A DNA stretch of 64,000 nucleotides from Coniferiporia sulphurascens (Eukaryota > Basidiomycota > Agaricomycetes > Hymenochaetales > Hymenochaetaceae): contig NBBA01000015.1 of NCBI GenBank assembly GCA_002794785.1, positions 744,001-808,000 of the forward strand. Reading direction: 5' to 3'. The notes below the pieces were generated by a model. It did not search any database. It worked only from the letters and a program-made list of their open reading frames with translations, and was not told the DNA's origin. A program made the translations under genes and the position numbers. Within the stretch, counting starts at the first letter, position 1, and each line of letters begins with the position of its first letter. Below, in pieces: positions 34,801-45,234 of this stretch.

Positions 34801-36078
34801 GTACGGCGGTATGGGCCCGTTTTCCCCTTCCATTCCCGTTTCCTGTCCCAATAGCTCTTTTACACGCGGGGTCTCGGGGTCGAAAAGGCGCGACGCGCGG
34901 GAGCCGTACGTGAGTACGCTGGAACCATAAGTCTGTGTGCTTTCACGTGCGGGGTCACAGTTGACAGACAAGCGGCTCGAGTCCGGGACGCCGCCCACGC
35001 CGCTATCGTAGCCGTACCAAGAGTTGGAACGCATACTTCCCGTCTCGAGCGTGAGCGCTGAGATGGGACCGCCACTGGACATGGAGTCAGGCATGAGAAC
35101 ATGAGGTAGAAGCGAGTTGCGAGCAAGGCGCATCGCGATGATCGCATCTGCGTCCGGGCGGTTATCGACATTGTCGAGCGCGTCAAGGGATTGTAGGTCC
35201 AGGGTGGCAAGCTGGTCGAGATCTGCGTCTGGAAAGGCGGTGGTGGTGGGGGAGTAAGCGGGGATGGATGGAGAAGCAGGCAGAGGCGGGAGTGACGCGC
35301 GGGGGAGGTAGAGAGGTGCACCAAGTACGATGTCAGAGGGGTGGATCTGACATAGGTAGGGATGAAGATAATTAGCGATCTTTGCGTGGCAGGGTCGGTG
35401 GAGCGTATGTGGGAAAGAATTATACAAGTTTGATGATATTGAAAATAGAACAGATGTCGGGTAGGAAGTAACCGTGGAGGTAAATCGTGAATGATACGGA
35501 TTATCGCAGGAAGACAGGGGCATGGTTAAGCAAGGATAACAAAAACGCACCTTAAAATCTGCGTCTGGTACATGTACATCATCGCTAGCGGCACTCTGAC
35601 GCTTTTCTTGTCGACTCCCTTTAAGCACATCATCGTTGTCGTGGGGAGGTGAAAGGCAAGCGCGCATCGAAGGTGTAGGCGGGCAGGACATGCCGAGGTC
35701 CGAGCCTGAGCCCGAGTTTGAGTCAAGTGTGTCTGAGCCAGGCGAGCTGGAGTCCGAGTCTGAGCCCGAACCGGGGTAGGCGAGGGAGTCACGGGTGAAA
35801 GCGGTCGAAGAGACGGACGCAGAGGTGGATTGATGAGGGTGAGGGGTGTGTTGAATATGCGACTGTGAGCGTGAATGTCGCTGCTTGCTATACCTCGGGG
35901 ATGCGGGTGGCGCAGGCGTGACACAAGTGCCACTGCTCAAGAGGCTATCCCGTACGGAGGAGGCGTACGCAGCGGCGCCCGTCTGCCGCAACGCCATCAT
36001 CTCAGTTTCACGTACGGCTGAGCGAGGGGGCGGAGTGGCGACCGGACGCGGGCCCGAGGCGATCATGGTATCCTGCAT
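31801..36078 (-). CDS. Large Ser/Pro-rich protein of unknown function
   Basis: One of the longest uninterrupted frames in the window, 1,425 codons from the preferred ATG at 36078 (the frame is open to 36480, but the extra 134 residues look like upstream sequence). The protein is disordered and rich in Ser, Pro, Arg and Ala, with poly-acidic and Pro-rich patches (PLPPTPFRKP, VPLPPIPVEAP, PPLPASPSIP) that suit SH3 or WW partners, an S/D-rich run near residues 95-120, and a basic C-terminus (RRRMNRLTLSD, KRTGSIGTLRSKLKMTGG). No catalytic domain, membrane span or signal peptide. A likely 204-nt intron (35347-35550, GTGCGT...GTCAG) is a multiple of three with no stop, so both 1,357- and 1,425-residue products are possible. 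I do not recognise the family; a scaffold or signalling adaptor is a guess. An 845-bp retroposed insertion lies about 570 bp upstream of the ATG. Confidence 0.75.
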   Translation of the reverse strand: MQDTMIASGPRPVATPPPRSAVRETEMMALRQTGAAAYASSVRDSLLSSGTCVTPAPPASPRYSKQRHSRSQSHIQHTPHPHQSTSASVSSTAFTRDSLAYPGSGSDSDSSSPGSDTLDSNSGSGSDLGMSCPPTPSMRACLSPPHDNDDVLKGSRQEKRQSAASDDVHVPDADFKVRFCYPCLTMPLSSCDNPYHSRFTSTVTSYPTSVLFSISSNLYNSFPHTLHRPCHAKIANYLHPYLCQIHPSDIVLGAPLYLPRASLPPLPASPSIPAYSPTTTAFPDADLDQLATLDLQSLDALDNVDNRPDADAIIAMRLARNSLLPHVLMPDSMSSGGPISALTLETGSMRSNSWYGYDSGVGGVPDSSRLSVNCDPARESTQTYGSSVLTYGSRASRLFDPETPRVKELLGQETGMEGENGPIPPYGVPRPSHPLPWDPRPSALVRVASAPAAGWRPLPPTPFRKPDVPADMRRSRPLPQTPAGVDSPRSDTSGNEGRSSSASPNIVPLPPIPVEAPLRLSRIRRSTISLIGREDVSGPAVGPGDNILPEHGDGGDRDSRKRDRGSISRNVKRTVSVLSRATSMYSVPEIDELLRILDENDTGGAEESKWFDDVPVINLQSGVSEGRGVEGGDKVLPTPATHVPVRAKVEEDGGIDMEGVLTRPRSSTSASRDGDAYATVASDKIGSKTGLPTPAATPRTSPDREARSLPHPNSNSLAPTQMTAQPQLLSPMRGQEQELVSPVPSAFSLSRFPLPPTALVIPGPSALGAAEMPIPSARGAPPSPGAIWARLGTTPAERATLPGMDTYGVKTNVPQGRTPASSPPRPIQSRHVNAPSQLSHTRTRDEIADLKRRILDLPMGVPLLNQPMPPRRRALSVTGGVPQTTKHGRTASNVVLGSRKHAHHTNTRPPAIDVKVANSLPPPSAFGFSVGAPATATSAPAYGSEFRLSAIDLPSGASTILYTTPSVSPLRIRRTASQASAQKVDPAPAPAAAKSGPIPLPPPASVPRSAEAAVTTFSAAEAAAKNRSPPSAFSGSGTRTYRSTSLSSGLYSATTPTVEPLRFRNSKLGPRRQGSIVSTTSNKARPTSSVGNDDQRPPANFMTLDTPITEVTGLDDSCPTSRSVWTVETNRSEQDMFGFSNRVSLDPTLVDMMKSIAGASKEERRGSLHTIASSVNTGHGLAPPSSAPFDDGDKSFVDIDEEPAEVKSYRTSTNSEYRKSKRRSTNSVKRRASSRSVAAVRAAIRALPDPSTFPVPASSGSTSTDGSAAAAAADFTNFMRPSPLPKLRVVTKFKGGAVLVPASQAPLSAVSTKSNASCKSVMSTYSNGVAKPKRVSVLGRRRMNRLTLSDPRSPMTDAAIAAAALVYRVRQKRAALAQYGPSAGAQRRNGIAQGGGMIGHKRTGSIGTLRSKLKMTGGSFFGLVS

Positions 36079-36632
36079 GCGCGTCGGGACTCGGGCGTCG
36101 GGGGATGGGCGGGCGGGCGAGCACGAGGCTGCGGGCGAAGGTGAGGGGTGTCGGTAAGGGGCGACAGAGGCGGTCAATTCTGGTGAGAGAGGGTCGGGAG
36201 TGTATAAGTATAAGAGTTGATGTAGAGAGAACAGCTCCGTTTGGGCGCGTACTGCTCCATATAGCAAGAACCGTCCGGGGCTAGCCCTGGAGATCAAAGG
36301 TGAGGGTCCCGTGTCCCCCCCATCCGCTGGCCGACCGTCTGCTTCGATTGGCGACTTGAGAAAAAGAAAAAGAGGAAATAGATAAGACATGGGTTCGCTT
36401 GTACGACCATCTGTGATCGAATTCCGACAACGGCTTCGGTCAGAAGACGACTCGATCCTTGATTCGGCGATGCCGGTCACCTAAAGAGTCAATTCGTAGT
36501 CGTGGGTATGACCGCTTATGCATTCGTGCAAAGTTGGTCGATTCTCGCATCTTTCTGCGTTGTGAGCGGCTCGAAGTTGCAGAACGCGCGGCCATGACGG
36601 CGTCGGGAGAGCTGGACGACGAACGCGGTCGG

Positions 36633-36646
36633 GATGACAAAGGGTC
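36633..36646. repeat. 14-bp target-site duplication, left copy
   Basis: GATGACAAAGGGTC, repeated exactly at 37492-37505 on the other side of an insertion that ends in an A-rich tail. Confidence 0.9.
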
Positions 36647-37491
36647 CAACCCCTTGACCTCTGACCACCATCATCTCACCCAGCGCAAACCGACTCGCAC
36701 CACCAATAATTTCCCTGGGTTAACCACCCACACCAGTCCTCACTCACAGTAGACATCCGTCGAGCTGTTTCATTGCCTTGTTCAACATTCCACTCCCCCT
36801 TTCCCCCATTCCCCCATGCCCCCTTCTATTCCTTCACCTCCCGGTGCCAAACTTCGAAACCAAAACCACATATGAACCCTTCAACATCGTTAACGACAAC
36901 CAGCACATACTAGAATGGGCCATAGGCCAGCACAAACTACAGGTCATCAGCATTAGTGGGCCGCCACACAATTCACGACATATTTTCCTCTATCGAGAAA
37001 ACCTCAGCCGCTATGGCCCATGCATAGACTTAACATCAGTCATCCTACAATTCGCAGTCAACCTAACACCTCATGGCAACCTGGCCCTAGCCTCACGCAC
37101 ACCTACCGCTCCAAGCGATGTCACGTCACCACTCTCAGAGTCACAAATATCGGACATAAAACAATTCAAACCATGCCCACACATAAAACATAAAAAATTC
37201 AGTAGTTTTTCTCATCTTTCACAATCAGTATTAGTCATCATAGAATCCATAAAACCGCCACCCCCCCCTTCACAATTTGCTCTTCCGATTCTTATCCCCC
37301 CTGACAAAACCATTTAGTTACCTCTGACAACCAAACCTCATACCTTTTATTCGACTTAAGCCCAGGAACTTTATACCTTGTTAATCTCCTCCGACACTAC
37401 ACTTTATATGGTCTCACATCCGCGTCTTTTACTATGTAATGTAGCGGTATACAAATGCTGATTTAAAAATAAAAAAAAATAAAAAAAAAAA
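36647..37491 (+). mobile_element. Retroposed insertion, 845 bp, with A-rich tail
   Basis: Flanked by exact 14-bp direct repeats (36633-36646 and 37492-37505) and ending in an A-rich tail (about 37462-37491, A runs broken by two T). These are the marks of target-primed reverse transcription by LINE machinery. The plus strand of the body is conspicuously poor in G and rich in C and A. It contains an open frame of 179 codons (36778-37317) beginning MFNIPLPLSPIPPCPLLF, without recognisable reverse transcriptase, gag or cellular domain. It could be a 5'-truncated LINE, a SINE-like element or a processed retrocopy of an unknown transcript. It lies in the upstream region of the 1,425-residue gene and in opposite orientation to it. 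Confidence 0.85.
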
Positions 37492-37505
37492 GATGACAAA
37501 GGGTC
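37492..37505. repeat. 14-bp target-site duplication, right copy
   Basis: GATGACAAAGGGTC, identical to 36633-36646 and placed directly after the A-rich tail. Confidence 0.9.
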
Positions 37506-40215
37506 ACAGCCAAACCCGTTTGGGCTATTTGCACGTGCTCTGAGGCTATGAGTCACGGAAGCAAATCTCCCTCTTGCTTTGTCCCGACCGACATATGCAT
37601 CTTGGTCGTCGTTTCTTGAACCCAAAACGTACAGTGGCCCACGCGATGCCGCTGCAAGAGCTCACCCGATGATCGTTGCAATAGTGTGCGCACTATTGAC
37701 TCTGAGACTCTAAGTAAAAAAATTAAAATTAAACGAAGGGAAGAGAAAGATTGAAACTTGAACGTAAGTAATGGACAGCATCTGTCTCGTGCACGCGGCC
37801 CATTCCGTGAGGCGCAGTTATATTAAAAAAGCGAAAAACCCTGCGCCGCAAGACACACGGCTCTGCGCTCACCGCTATTTCAACGTCAGTTGATCGCCTA
37901 CCACTGATCAGCGTACCATAGCACATGGAAAGTACTCGCTTATCACTTTTATGCGGCAGACACGTTAAGACGATCAACGGCTTTATGTATTCCTCCTGCA
38001 CCGGTATCTTTCTTTTCCATCCTCCAGCCTCACAATTACTAGCTCATCCGTTTTCGATCCGACACAGTCGGGCGTGTACTTGTGCATGCCTACACAGCCT
38101 CTGATGGTTAGTATCTACCTCCTACAAAGATTTCTGTTCCAGGGCGCAAGCAGGGCCCTGATTAAATGAAGCCCATCGAAGCACTCGTCGGCATATCCAG
38201 CCTTGGCATAAACGGCGGTGTGTCTCCAGGCTTCTCATCTCTTTAGCCGGCGTAGTTATGTTCTCATGCTCTCCACATCTGCCCGACGAAGTAATCTGGT
38301 TCCTTGCTAAATTCGCCGCGCACGTTTGTCGCTTGCGTATATGTCCATCAATCCCGGAATACAGAAGCTGCTCCGCCAGCCATCGACATCACGGGTGTGC
38401 ACTACGCCTTCACAGCCACAATCACGACTCGGCCCTCCAGCCAACCCACATCTACGCGCGCCCACGCTCTCATCCAATCGACCCAAACACTACGATCACA
38501 ATTCGCCATAACAGATCGTAACCCCAGGGAAAGGTCAAGATATCGAGGCGTCACGACCGACCCAAAGGTCTCCAAAACAACACACACACAAAACGAAATC
38601 GGATTGCTATCTGACATGATACCATATCATGAGTACGACCATACGACGTATACTTATCCATCAAAAAATCAAACAGACACAAGGCGCCAGCAAGCAAGAC
38701 TGCTCCAGGGGCGCCATCTAGCGATGGAGGGAGTCCAGTCTGGCCCCTGCATACTCGTATGGTCCCCCGGCACGCCCAACGAGCCCGAAGCCGATGTGGG
38801 TTGACCCACTTACAATAATGGTATGGCGTACGCGTCCGCGTTTTCTCAATGAAGGGTAGTACGACAGACTCTCGGGCTCGAGTCTGTCTTTTCCCCCCTA
38901 CGCGCGATCCGTCTGTATCGCACTTGTCAGGCTCGCTGATGCTGCTCCGAACTCGGGCTTACACGCCGTCCCTGCCCGCCGAAGCATGAGCTTGGGGAAA
39001 TGGGAGATTAAGAAAAGACTACGTCCGCAGTCCTCCTGTGTCATACGCAGGTACTCACGACATGGCGAGCCCACTACTTAGAACATGGGAACCGCGTATC
39101 CAGCGACGCCGCTCCGGGCTCGGAGTCACTGAGCGTTGACAGGATCAACAACTGAGGAAGACTCGGGCGCCGGTGTTCTATTTACGGTCTGCCCCTCAGC
39201 GAATGACCGGCTACCTTAAAAATAATTCTCAATGAACAGCTACTATATAGTAAGAATCATATACTAGTAGTGAGACCGAGGACCAGCAATCATCTCCGCT
39301 CTCCCCGTCCACTGTACCTTTCGGCGCAGCCTTGTTTCCCCACCTTACGACTTCTAGCTTCTATGGCCACCCTCCGAAGAAATTGAAGCCCCTCTATCAG
39401 AGAACGACATCTCGACATCTGTCCATGGCGTACTAAACTTCTGTACACTTCTCGTTTCCACCAACTGCATCCAATGATTCATCCGCGCCTCACTGTTCAC
39501 AAATGTCTGCGTTTACATCTATTGGTTGTCGTCCTATAATTTGCAATCCACAATCCCACGATCCCCCTCCACCCCCAGCGACAATGATGCAATTACGACA
39601 CGCAAAAGCAAAAGATCATGATCAAACTACGCGAGCGAGGCCATGCCGCCGCCATCAACGCGTTGCTCTGCACATTGACGTCGGCTCAGTGTCGTCGCTG
39701 ATTTACGCAACCGGGGGCCCGGTCAGAGCACTTTGGCCCTGAGGCGGCGTCACGCGAGAGGCAGTACGGATCGCGCTTGGGATGCCGGAGGACTTTGTAT
39801 GCCGTACTGTATGCGTGGACAGAATCTTTTAAATATGATGCACAGTTGCAATGGCCCGTCGTACAAGTCAGCTTTGCAGAGCCAGGCTCCAGGTTGTGAG
39901 GTCAAGGCGATGAGGAATTACTATAAAGACTGCAAAACCAGGACCATAAGCTGAGCACAGATAAATAACGGAATATCCCGGATACGCACTGTAGTACTGT
40001 AGTGACTCTAACTGAACAAGGGTAAAGGAGAAAACGAAAACAAGCTGGGATATAACTGTACCTGAGTGTAGAGAGTATAATGCAAAGAGACAAGACGAAT
40101 TTATACTGTACAGACGAGAGGTTGAGCTGAACCAGACGCCAAGAAATGGGAGAGATACAGGTTCCATTGTCTAAAAAGCGATCGAGAGAGTGAGACCATA
40201 GCAAAGAGGAGACCT
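37506..40215. other. No gene recognised (37.5-40.2 kb)
   Basis: Holds a 166-codon open frame (38304-38804, plus) with the odd, Thr/Arg/Gln-rich composition of another G-poor stretch, and a 90-codon minus frame (38001-37729). Neither has a recognisable domain or splice support. No element ends were found. Confidence 0.35.
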
Positions 40216-40220
40216 AACAG

Positions 40221-41890
40221 CTACACGCTCTCCAAAACCTCGCTCCCAAACTCAAAGCGTCCACTCGCAGCAAGGCGTCGCAAGAGCGTGTCTCCAAGTG
40301 CGCTCATTGGTGTGAGTACGCCGCCGTCGCGCGCGAGAGGTGTTAAGCGCTCCGGAGTTAGTAGGCATAAAGCGCTCTCAGAAACCATGACTGCGAAAGT
40401 ATGTGGACAAAGAGGGTTAGTCGGCAAGCTGATGAAGTGCAGAAACTAGGATAAATATAGGAGGCCCAGCGTACCAGCTGTGAGAGTATACCCTGGGTCT
40501 CCCCTTCCGCGCACGGTCGTCTCCACGACAACAGGTTTCTCCAAACCAGGAATTAAATCCGATACACTGACATTGCGGACTTTCATAAAGCCATTTTCGA
40601 GAGCCCTGCATCAAAGAATATCAAATTTCTGTCAGCTCGTCTTACGATGAAGGCAGGAAAAGCATGGCCGCGGAAGAAACCCATTATGACGATGGTAAGG
40701 AGGGGCCACAGTCATATAGAGAGAGCGGCCTCTGACTCACACATCGGACGGGCCCTTTCCGGGCTGTGTTACTAATTTTTCAAATAGCCAGCGCAAAGGT
40801 GGGAAAAGCGCAAGGCATGCACCGCCCAGAGCAAATCCAAAGCTGATCAGGTATGCGCTAATCAGGCCCCACGCCTTTGTCGATTCGCTATAGTCAAACA
40901 CGTCTCCGTACACTATCGCCTCTTCGGTGTCGGCACCACTATCTTCAACAGGTGTTTTGGACGCGGCAACCTCTAACTCGCGCACACGAAGCGCCATAAG
41001 TCCTCGCGTGCGCTGCACAATAGCAATGTTGTGCGGCGCGAGAGGAGTAACGAGCCCGTACAGCGTAGGTCGTACAACAGGGAGTTTATGCACCAACCCG
41101 TGCGGCCCACGGTCTCCCCGCACACGACCCTTGACTGGGCTGAGCACGAACGGGTTTAGCAGTGTCCGCCACGCGGAACGCGGGTCATTGTCGAGCAGGG
41201 AGAACGCAGTGGAAATAGTGCCGCCGGAGAGGCCACCACTTATAGTGAACATTGTGTGCGACTGTGCAACACCTGCACGGCCGTGCGTCGCGGCGCGTAG
41301 TGCACGGGCGCTAAGGAACGCGAGCGCGTCGGAGGGAATAGAGTCGAAGCCACAGGACGGCACTATGATGGCGTGTGTCTTTGTCGCAATGAAATCATAC
41401 TGTGATATAATGTCGTGTACAAATGGCGTCTCTCCGTTGATGTCCACGTAGTGCACGCCGAGCCGGGCGCACACGCTGATCGCGCACCGTAGATTTTAGT
41501 CGGGAGAAGTGGCAGATGAAAGGGGCATACGCACCGCACAACAGACATGCCCCATCGGTAGAATGGACCAACGGCACTAATGACGACCTTAGCATGGCGC
41601 ACAGCGTCGTATACTTCGTCGTCGCGCGTCACATCAACTTCAAAGATGGGCACCGCCGCACCAAGTCCGAGCTCCTCTGCAAGTTCGGTGAGCCGTACCT
41701 TTGAGCGGCCAGCGACGCCGAAGGAAAACGAGTCGCGCTCGCGGTGTACATGCAAGTAACGAGTAATGAGCTTTCCGGTGAATCCTGGTGCACAGAAATA
41801 TGAAGAGGAACGATCAGAAAAATGGACGGAGACGCGTGAGGGCAAAGAATGTGCGGTACCTGTTGCGCCGAGGACGAGGATGTCAATCAT
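40221..41890 (-). CDS. Saccharopine dehydrogenase-like oxidoreductase
   Basis: NAD(P)-binding protein of the SCCPDH / trans-acting enoyl reductase family. Five exons (41890-41860, 41784-41535, 41475-40741, 40605-40475, 40390-40221) give 438 residues in phase. The N-terminal Rossmann motif reads LVLGATG-FTGKLITRYL, followed by FGVAGRSKVRLTELAEELG and VVISAVGPFYRWGMSVVRVC. The family block HYVDINGETPF and the conserved VPSCGFDSIPSDALAF come next. A hydrophobic segment (LISAYLISFGFALGGACLAL, about residue 310) matches the membrane or lipid-droplet helix of fungal members. The C-terminus (VRGRGDPGYTLTA, then ESALCL) is typical. It is unlikely to be the lysine-pathway enzyme, since those family members are longer or lack this helix; the substrate is unknown. 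It lies 460 bp downstream of the next minus-strand gene. Confidence 0.9.
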
Positions 41891-42350
41891 TGTTGAGACT
41901 GGCTATTGCAAAGGAAGAGCTGAGCAGAAAAAATGCGCGAGAGGCAAGGATAGATAGGACGTCAGTGGACGTGCGTAGAGAGTGAACGAGCTCGCTGCGC
42001 ACCGCAGCGAAGAGAGATGGGTCACGGTGATGAGGCACAGCTACAGCGAAGCTGCACCCCATATTAGGAAAGGGAGGATCGGCATAAACGTCGTGCTGTC
42101 GTTGCTGAAGACCTGTGGCCCATTATGTAACTTTGAGTCGACGAGTCGCGGCCCTTCGCATTAATATTTTATCCAAACAAAAATTGACAGGAGATATACA
42201 ACAGCTACTATTAATACAAGCAGCCGAAGGGGGAAAAGATAAGCTAACGGTAAAAAGGACTGTGTGCGGTACGGGTCCTGCGCCGGATAAAGCAGGTATA
42301 CAATAACGGAATCCGTAAAAGCGAAAAATAACAGTATTCCACAAGGGGCA

Positions 42351-45060
42351 TTACACCCCCATACCTGTCCACTGTTTACTATATGGAACAGGGGGAAGCT
42401 CGCGACGCCTTTCCATGAGATCTGCAGGTGATGCACTGTGTCAGTATGCTGTTTAAAGAAAATGGACACAGAGGATATAATGAAAAAGAACGCTCACCGA
42501 TCGGAGATGTGAAGTTGTGTATGAGTGGATTGATTTGAGAGCCTTTTTGTCGTCCGTTATGCCATTGGACATTCTCAGCGGTCAGCGGTCCCGCAGCCTT
42601 ATTTTCCGCAACACCTCCAGGGACCTCCGGCAGTGCGCGCGGCGCACGAGGGCCCGCAGGGCCGCCTTCCTTGCGTCCAGACGTCTTGCGTCCGTACGCA
42701 TGTGCTGTTGGAGCCGTAGGGGCGGATCGTAGCTCGGGCAGTGCAAAGGAATGCGATGTGGGGCCACCGATATGCACGATTCCGTACTCCGCGCCGCTAC
42801 TGTCCTCTCCCGAATCCTTCGCGTCCGCGTCTGCCCAGCGCTTGTACTCATTCTCACGCTCCGACGATGAATACCCCGGCGCGGGCGATGCTGATGGCGG
42901 CGGACGCGGGTCACGCAGATGCGAATGTGAATCTGCCATCATGCGCTCCCTCCCGCGTTCATACGCCTCCGTCCCATTGAGGTCCAGTGGGTCATTTTCT
43001 AAGTCACGCTTGTTGAGTCCCTCCGCTTCGCGTGCGCGTTGCAGCGCCAGCGCCTGCGCACGCAGAACAGGCGAGTCCATGAGGAGGTACGTGTTCGAGT
43101 GTGAGAGCGCTGCCCTGAACGCGTTGGCCTCTTCGTCTCTTTTGTCGAACGGCGGCTGCATAGACTTCACCGGAGCTGTATTTGCACGCGAGGATGGCGT
43201 CGTGCGCCGTTGCTCCGGCAGTGTGTCTTTCGGCTCGGTATGTCTTTTCATGGGCGTACGCGATAAGCGTCGCGAACGTCTGTTCTGCCCCGCGCTGGCA
43301 CCATGAGATGTGACGGAGCCTTGCTGTGCGTGTCCATCATATTGCGCCTGCGAGGGGTATGAGAACCGGGACTGGCGCGATGAATGTGTATGCATCGAGC
43401 GCGCTTTTGAGGCTTCTTTCGCCTGATATTCAGCCTCATATGAACGCGGGAAGAATATCTGTCCGCGAGAATGTGAATAAACCAGATGCAGACGTAGCCA
43501 GGCGAACAGATAGACATACAAGTAGTGTGCATGCGGACGAGAAAACGCAGCCCAACCCGGCGATGATCGCCGACAAGTCCGTCCAAAACCTAAGCGGGCA
43601 AATAAAGTTAAGAAGTCTCCAATAAAACATATTGATCCGTCCTCGTTACGCACATGCTTTCATTAAGATGTTGATGAGGGCGGAGGCCGTCTACGCCAAG
43701 AGCAAGAAGAGGTACGTGCATTAAGAATCGGAAGATGATGCGAATGATCTTCAAACATTTCCATGAATTAAAGCTTTAACGCTCGGTTGTTATAAAAAGA
43801 AAGCGTACGTTTAGCTCGTAGAACTTCCGCAATCTAATGATGATTGACGAGTCGACGCCCTCAGCTTTCTACATCGACGGGTGAGTACAAGTTCTATGAC
43901 TTGAAATTTGTGCACCATGGAACGCACCACTTTCCGGAGGAAGCTCGGGAATGACCACAAAATGGGAATAAATGCGAGCGTGAGCACAAGATCACCGACA
44001 CTTCCTGCCGTGAATGTACGCGCTTCGCACTGTGTTCATAACCCGTCACAAATAGGATCAGCGGCAAGGGATGGAAAACGAAATCATTGGACGAGATCTA
44101 AGATGATTCAGGATAAAGATACGCACGGCGAGGGGATCGTCTCTGTAGACAATGGTAACAATGGGAATGTAGACGAACGCGCCGATAGACCCAATCATCC
44201 ACGCCCGGAAGAAATTGCTTTTAAACCAATCAGTCTGCTGCTGCCTGGCGCTGATAAGGAAAAGCCAAAAGCAAAGCTCTAGAAATGATGTAAAAGGCAT
44301 CAGCGATCATGAAGGCGGCACTTAACAAGGGCCGATCCAGCCAAGGATGCGGATTGATACACACCTTCGAGATGTGTGATCCTGAGAACCCCGTGAGTAC
44401 TATATATAACCCTGGACAGAAAAGGAGACATACATTTCCAAAGACCAGCCAATTGAAAATATCAGCATGAGCGGGAAAATAGCACGCCTGTAATCGTTGC
44501 TCCAGAACGTGTACGGCTTCACTATGACTGGTTCACATTATAACCACATCAGCCAGGGAGCACCGCAAGCGAGCTCTGTGCTCACTTTGTCCCTCTATAT
44601 CCAAGAACCCTTCATGGTATTTAATATAGGCGAATCCAAACGAGTATATCATGATGAGCGGTATGGTTATCAGGTACGTGTACTAGTGGGTTGGTCATCA
44701 GTTCGTTTCCTGGCTCACGAGCCTAGATGAGAACTCACAGTCATAATTCGTTTGAACGCCCCCGAATACGGTGTGTTTGACCATCTGCAGGAAGCATCCA
44801 ACGTCAATGACCACTATGGCATGTACCGTACAATCCCTTACCTTAGGCATTTGAAGCGATCGAAGCGCCAGAGATGACCCAAGAGGAACGCACCGAGCTG
44901 TGATAGACAACAGACGCCACCTATCAGCCGAAATAATAGACTCTGACACACAAAGCGCGCGTCTATCCGCCGATCATGCGTTGCTTAGTGCCACTTACCG
45001 CGGTCGACAGGACGCTCCAGACACAGAATGTGCTTGCCGATGCGTGGGTCATCAGTGGGA
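42351..45060 (-). CDS. Conserved basidiomycete multi-span membrane protein
   Basis: Twelve exons resolved from 44897 to 42351, plus at least one upstream exon ending at 44999: 44897-44842, 44784-44739, 44682-44586, 44527-44434, 44381-44365, 44278-44127, 44029-43919, 43868-43809, 43748-43654, 43589-43520, 43458-42498 and 42421-42351 (610 codons in phase). The N-terminal half has about six or seven membrane helices (GAFLLGHLWRF, TIPLIMIYSFGFAYI, AIFPLMLIFSIGWSLEM, ELCFWLFLI, FVYIPIVTIVY, LVLTLAFIPILW, LMHVPLLALGVDGL). The second half is a disordered, Ser/Arg/Pro-rich cytoplasmic tail. Blocks such as AFKRIMTYTYLI and LNESMFWTDLSAIIAG match a conserved basidiomycete family, from memory. It is receptor-like in layout but I assign no ligand. 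One exon is just 17 nt. The true start is unresolved; a likely first exon lies near 45.17-45.23 kb. Confidence 0.8.
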
Positions 45061-45234
45061 GAAAGTGAGGGAGGGAAAGAGAGAAAGAGTGAGAGTGAGG
45101 AGAGAGAAAGGGGTGATGAGGAGAGAAGGCTTTGAGTGTGTGGGGGGAGCCAGGGGTGCAAGCTCACGAGGACCGCAGAGAAGGCTGCAGTACTTAATCG
45201 CCACACAGGGTTAAGAGCAACGTCGATCAAGAGT

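Noticed and set aside
36079..36480. N-terminal extension of the large minus-strand frame to 36480
   Set aside because: The extra codons include composition unlike the rest, and a downstream ATG at 36078 starts the Ser/Pro-rich pattern. The upstream part is more likely promoter or 5' UTR.
40221..41890. Lysine-pathway saccharopine dehydrogenase
   Set aside because: The internal hydrophobic helix and the SCCPDH-type blocks point to the oxidoreductase-like subfamily rather than the amino-acid pathway enzyme.
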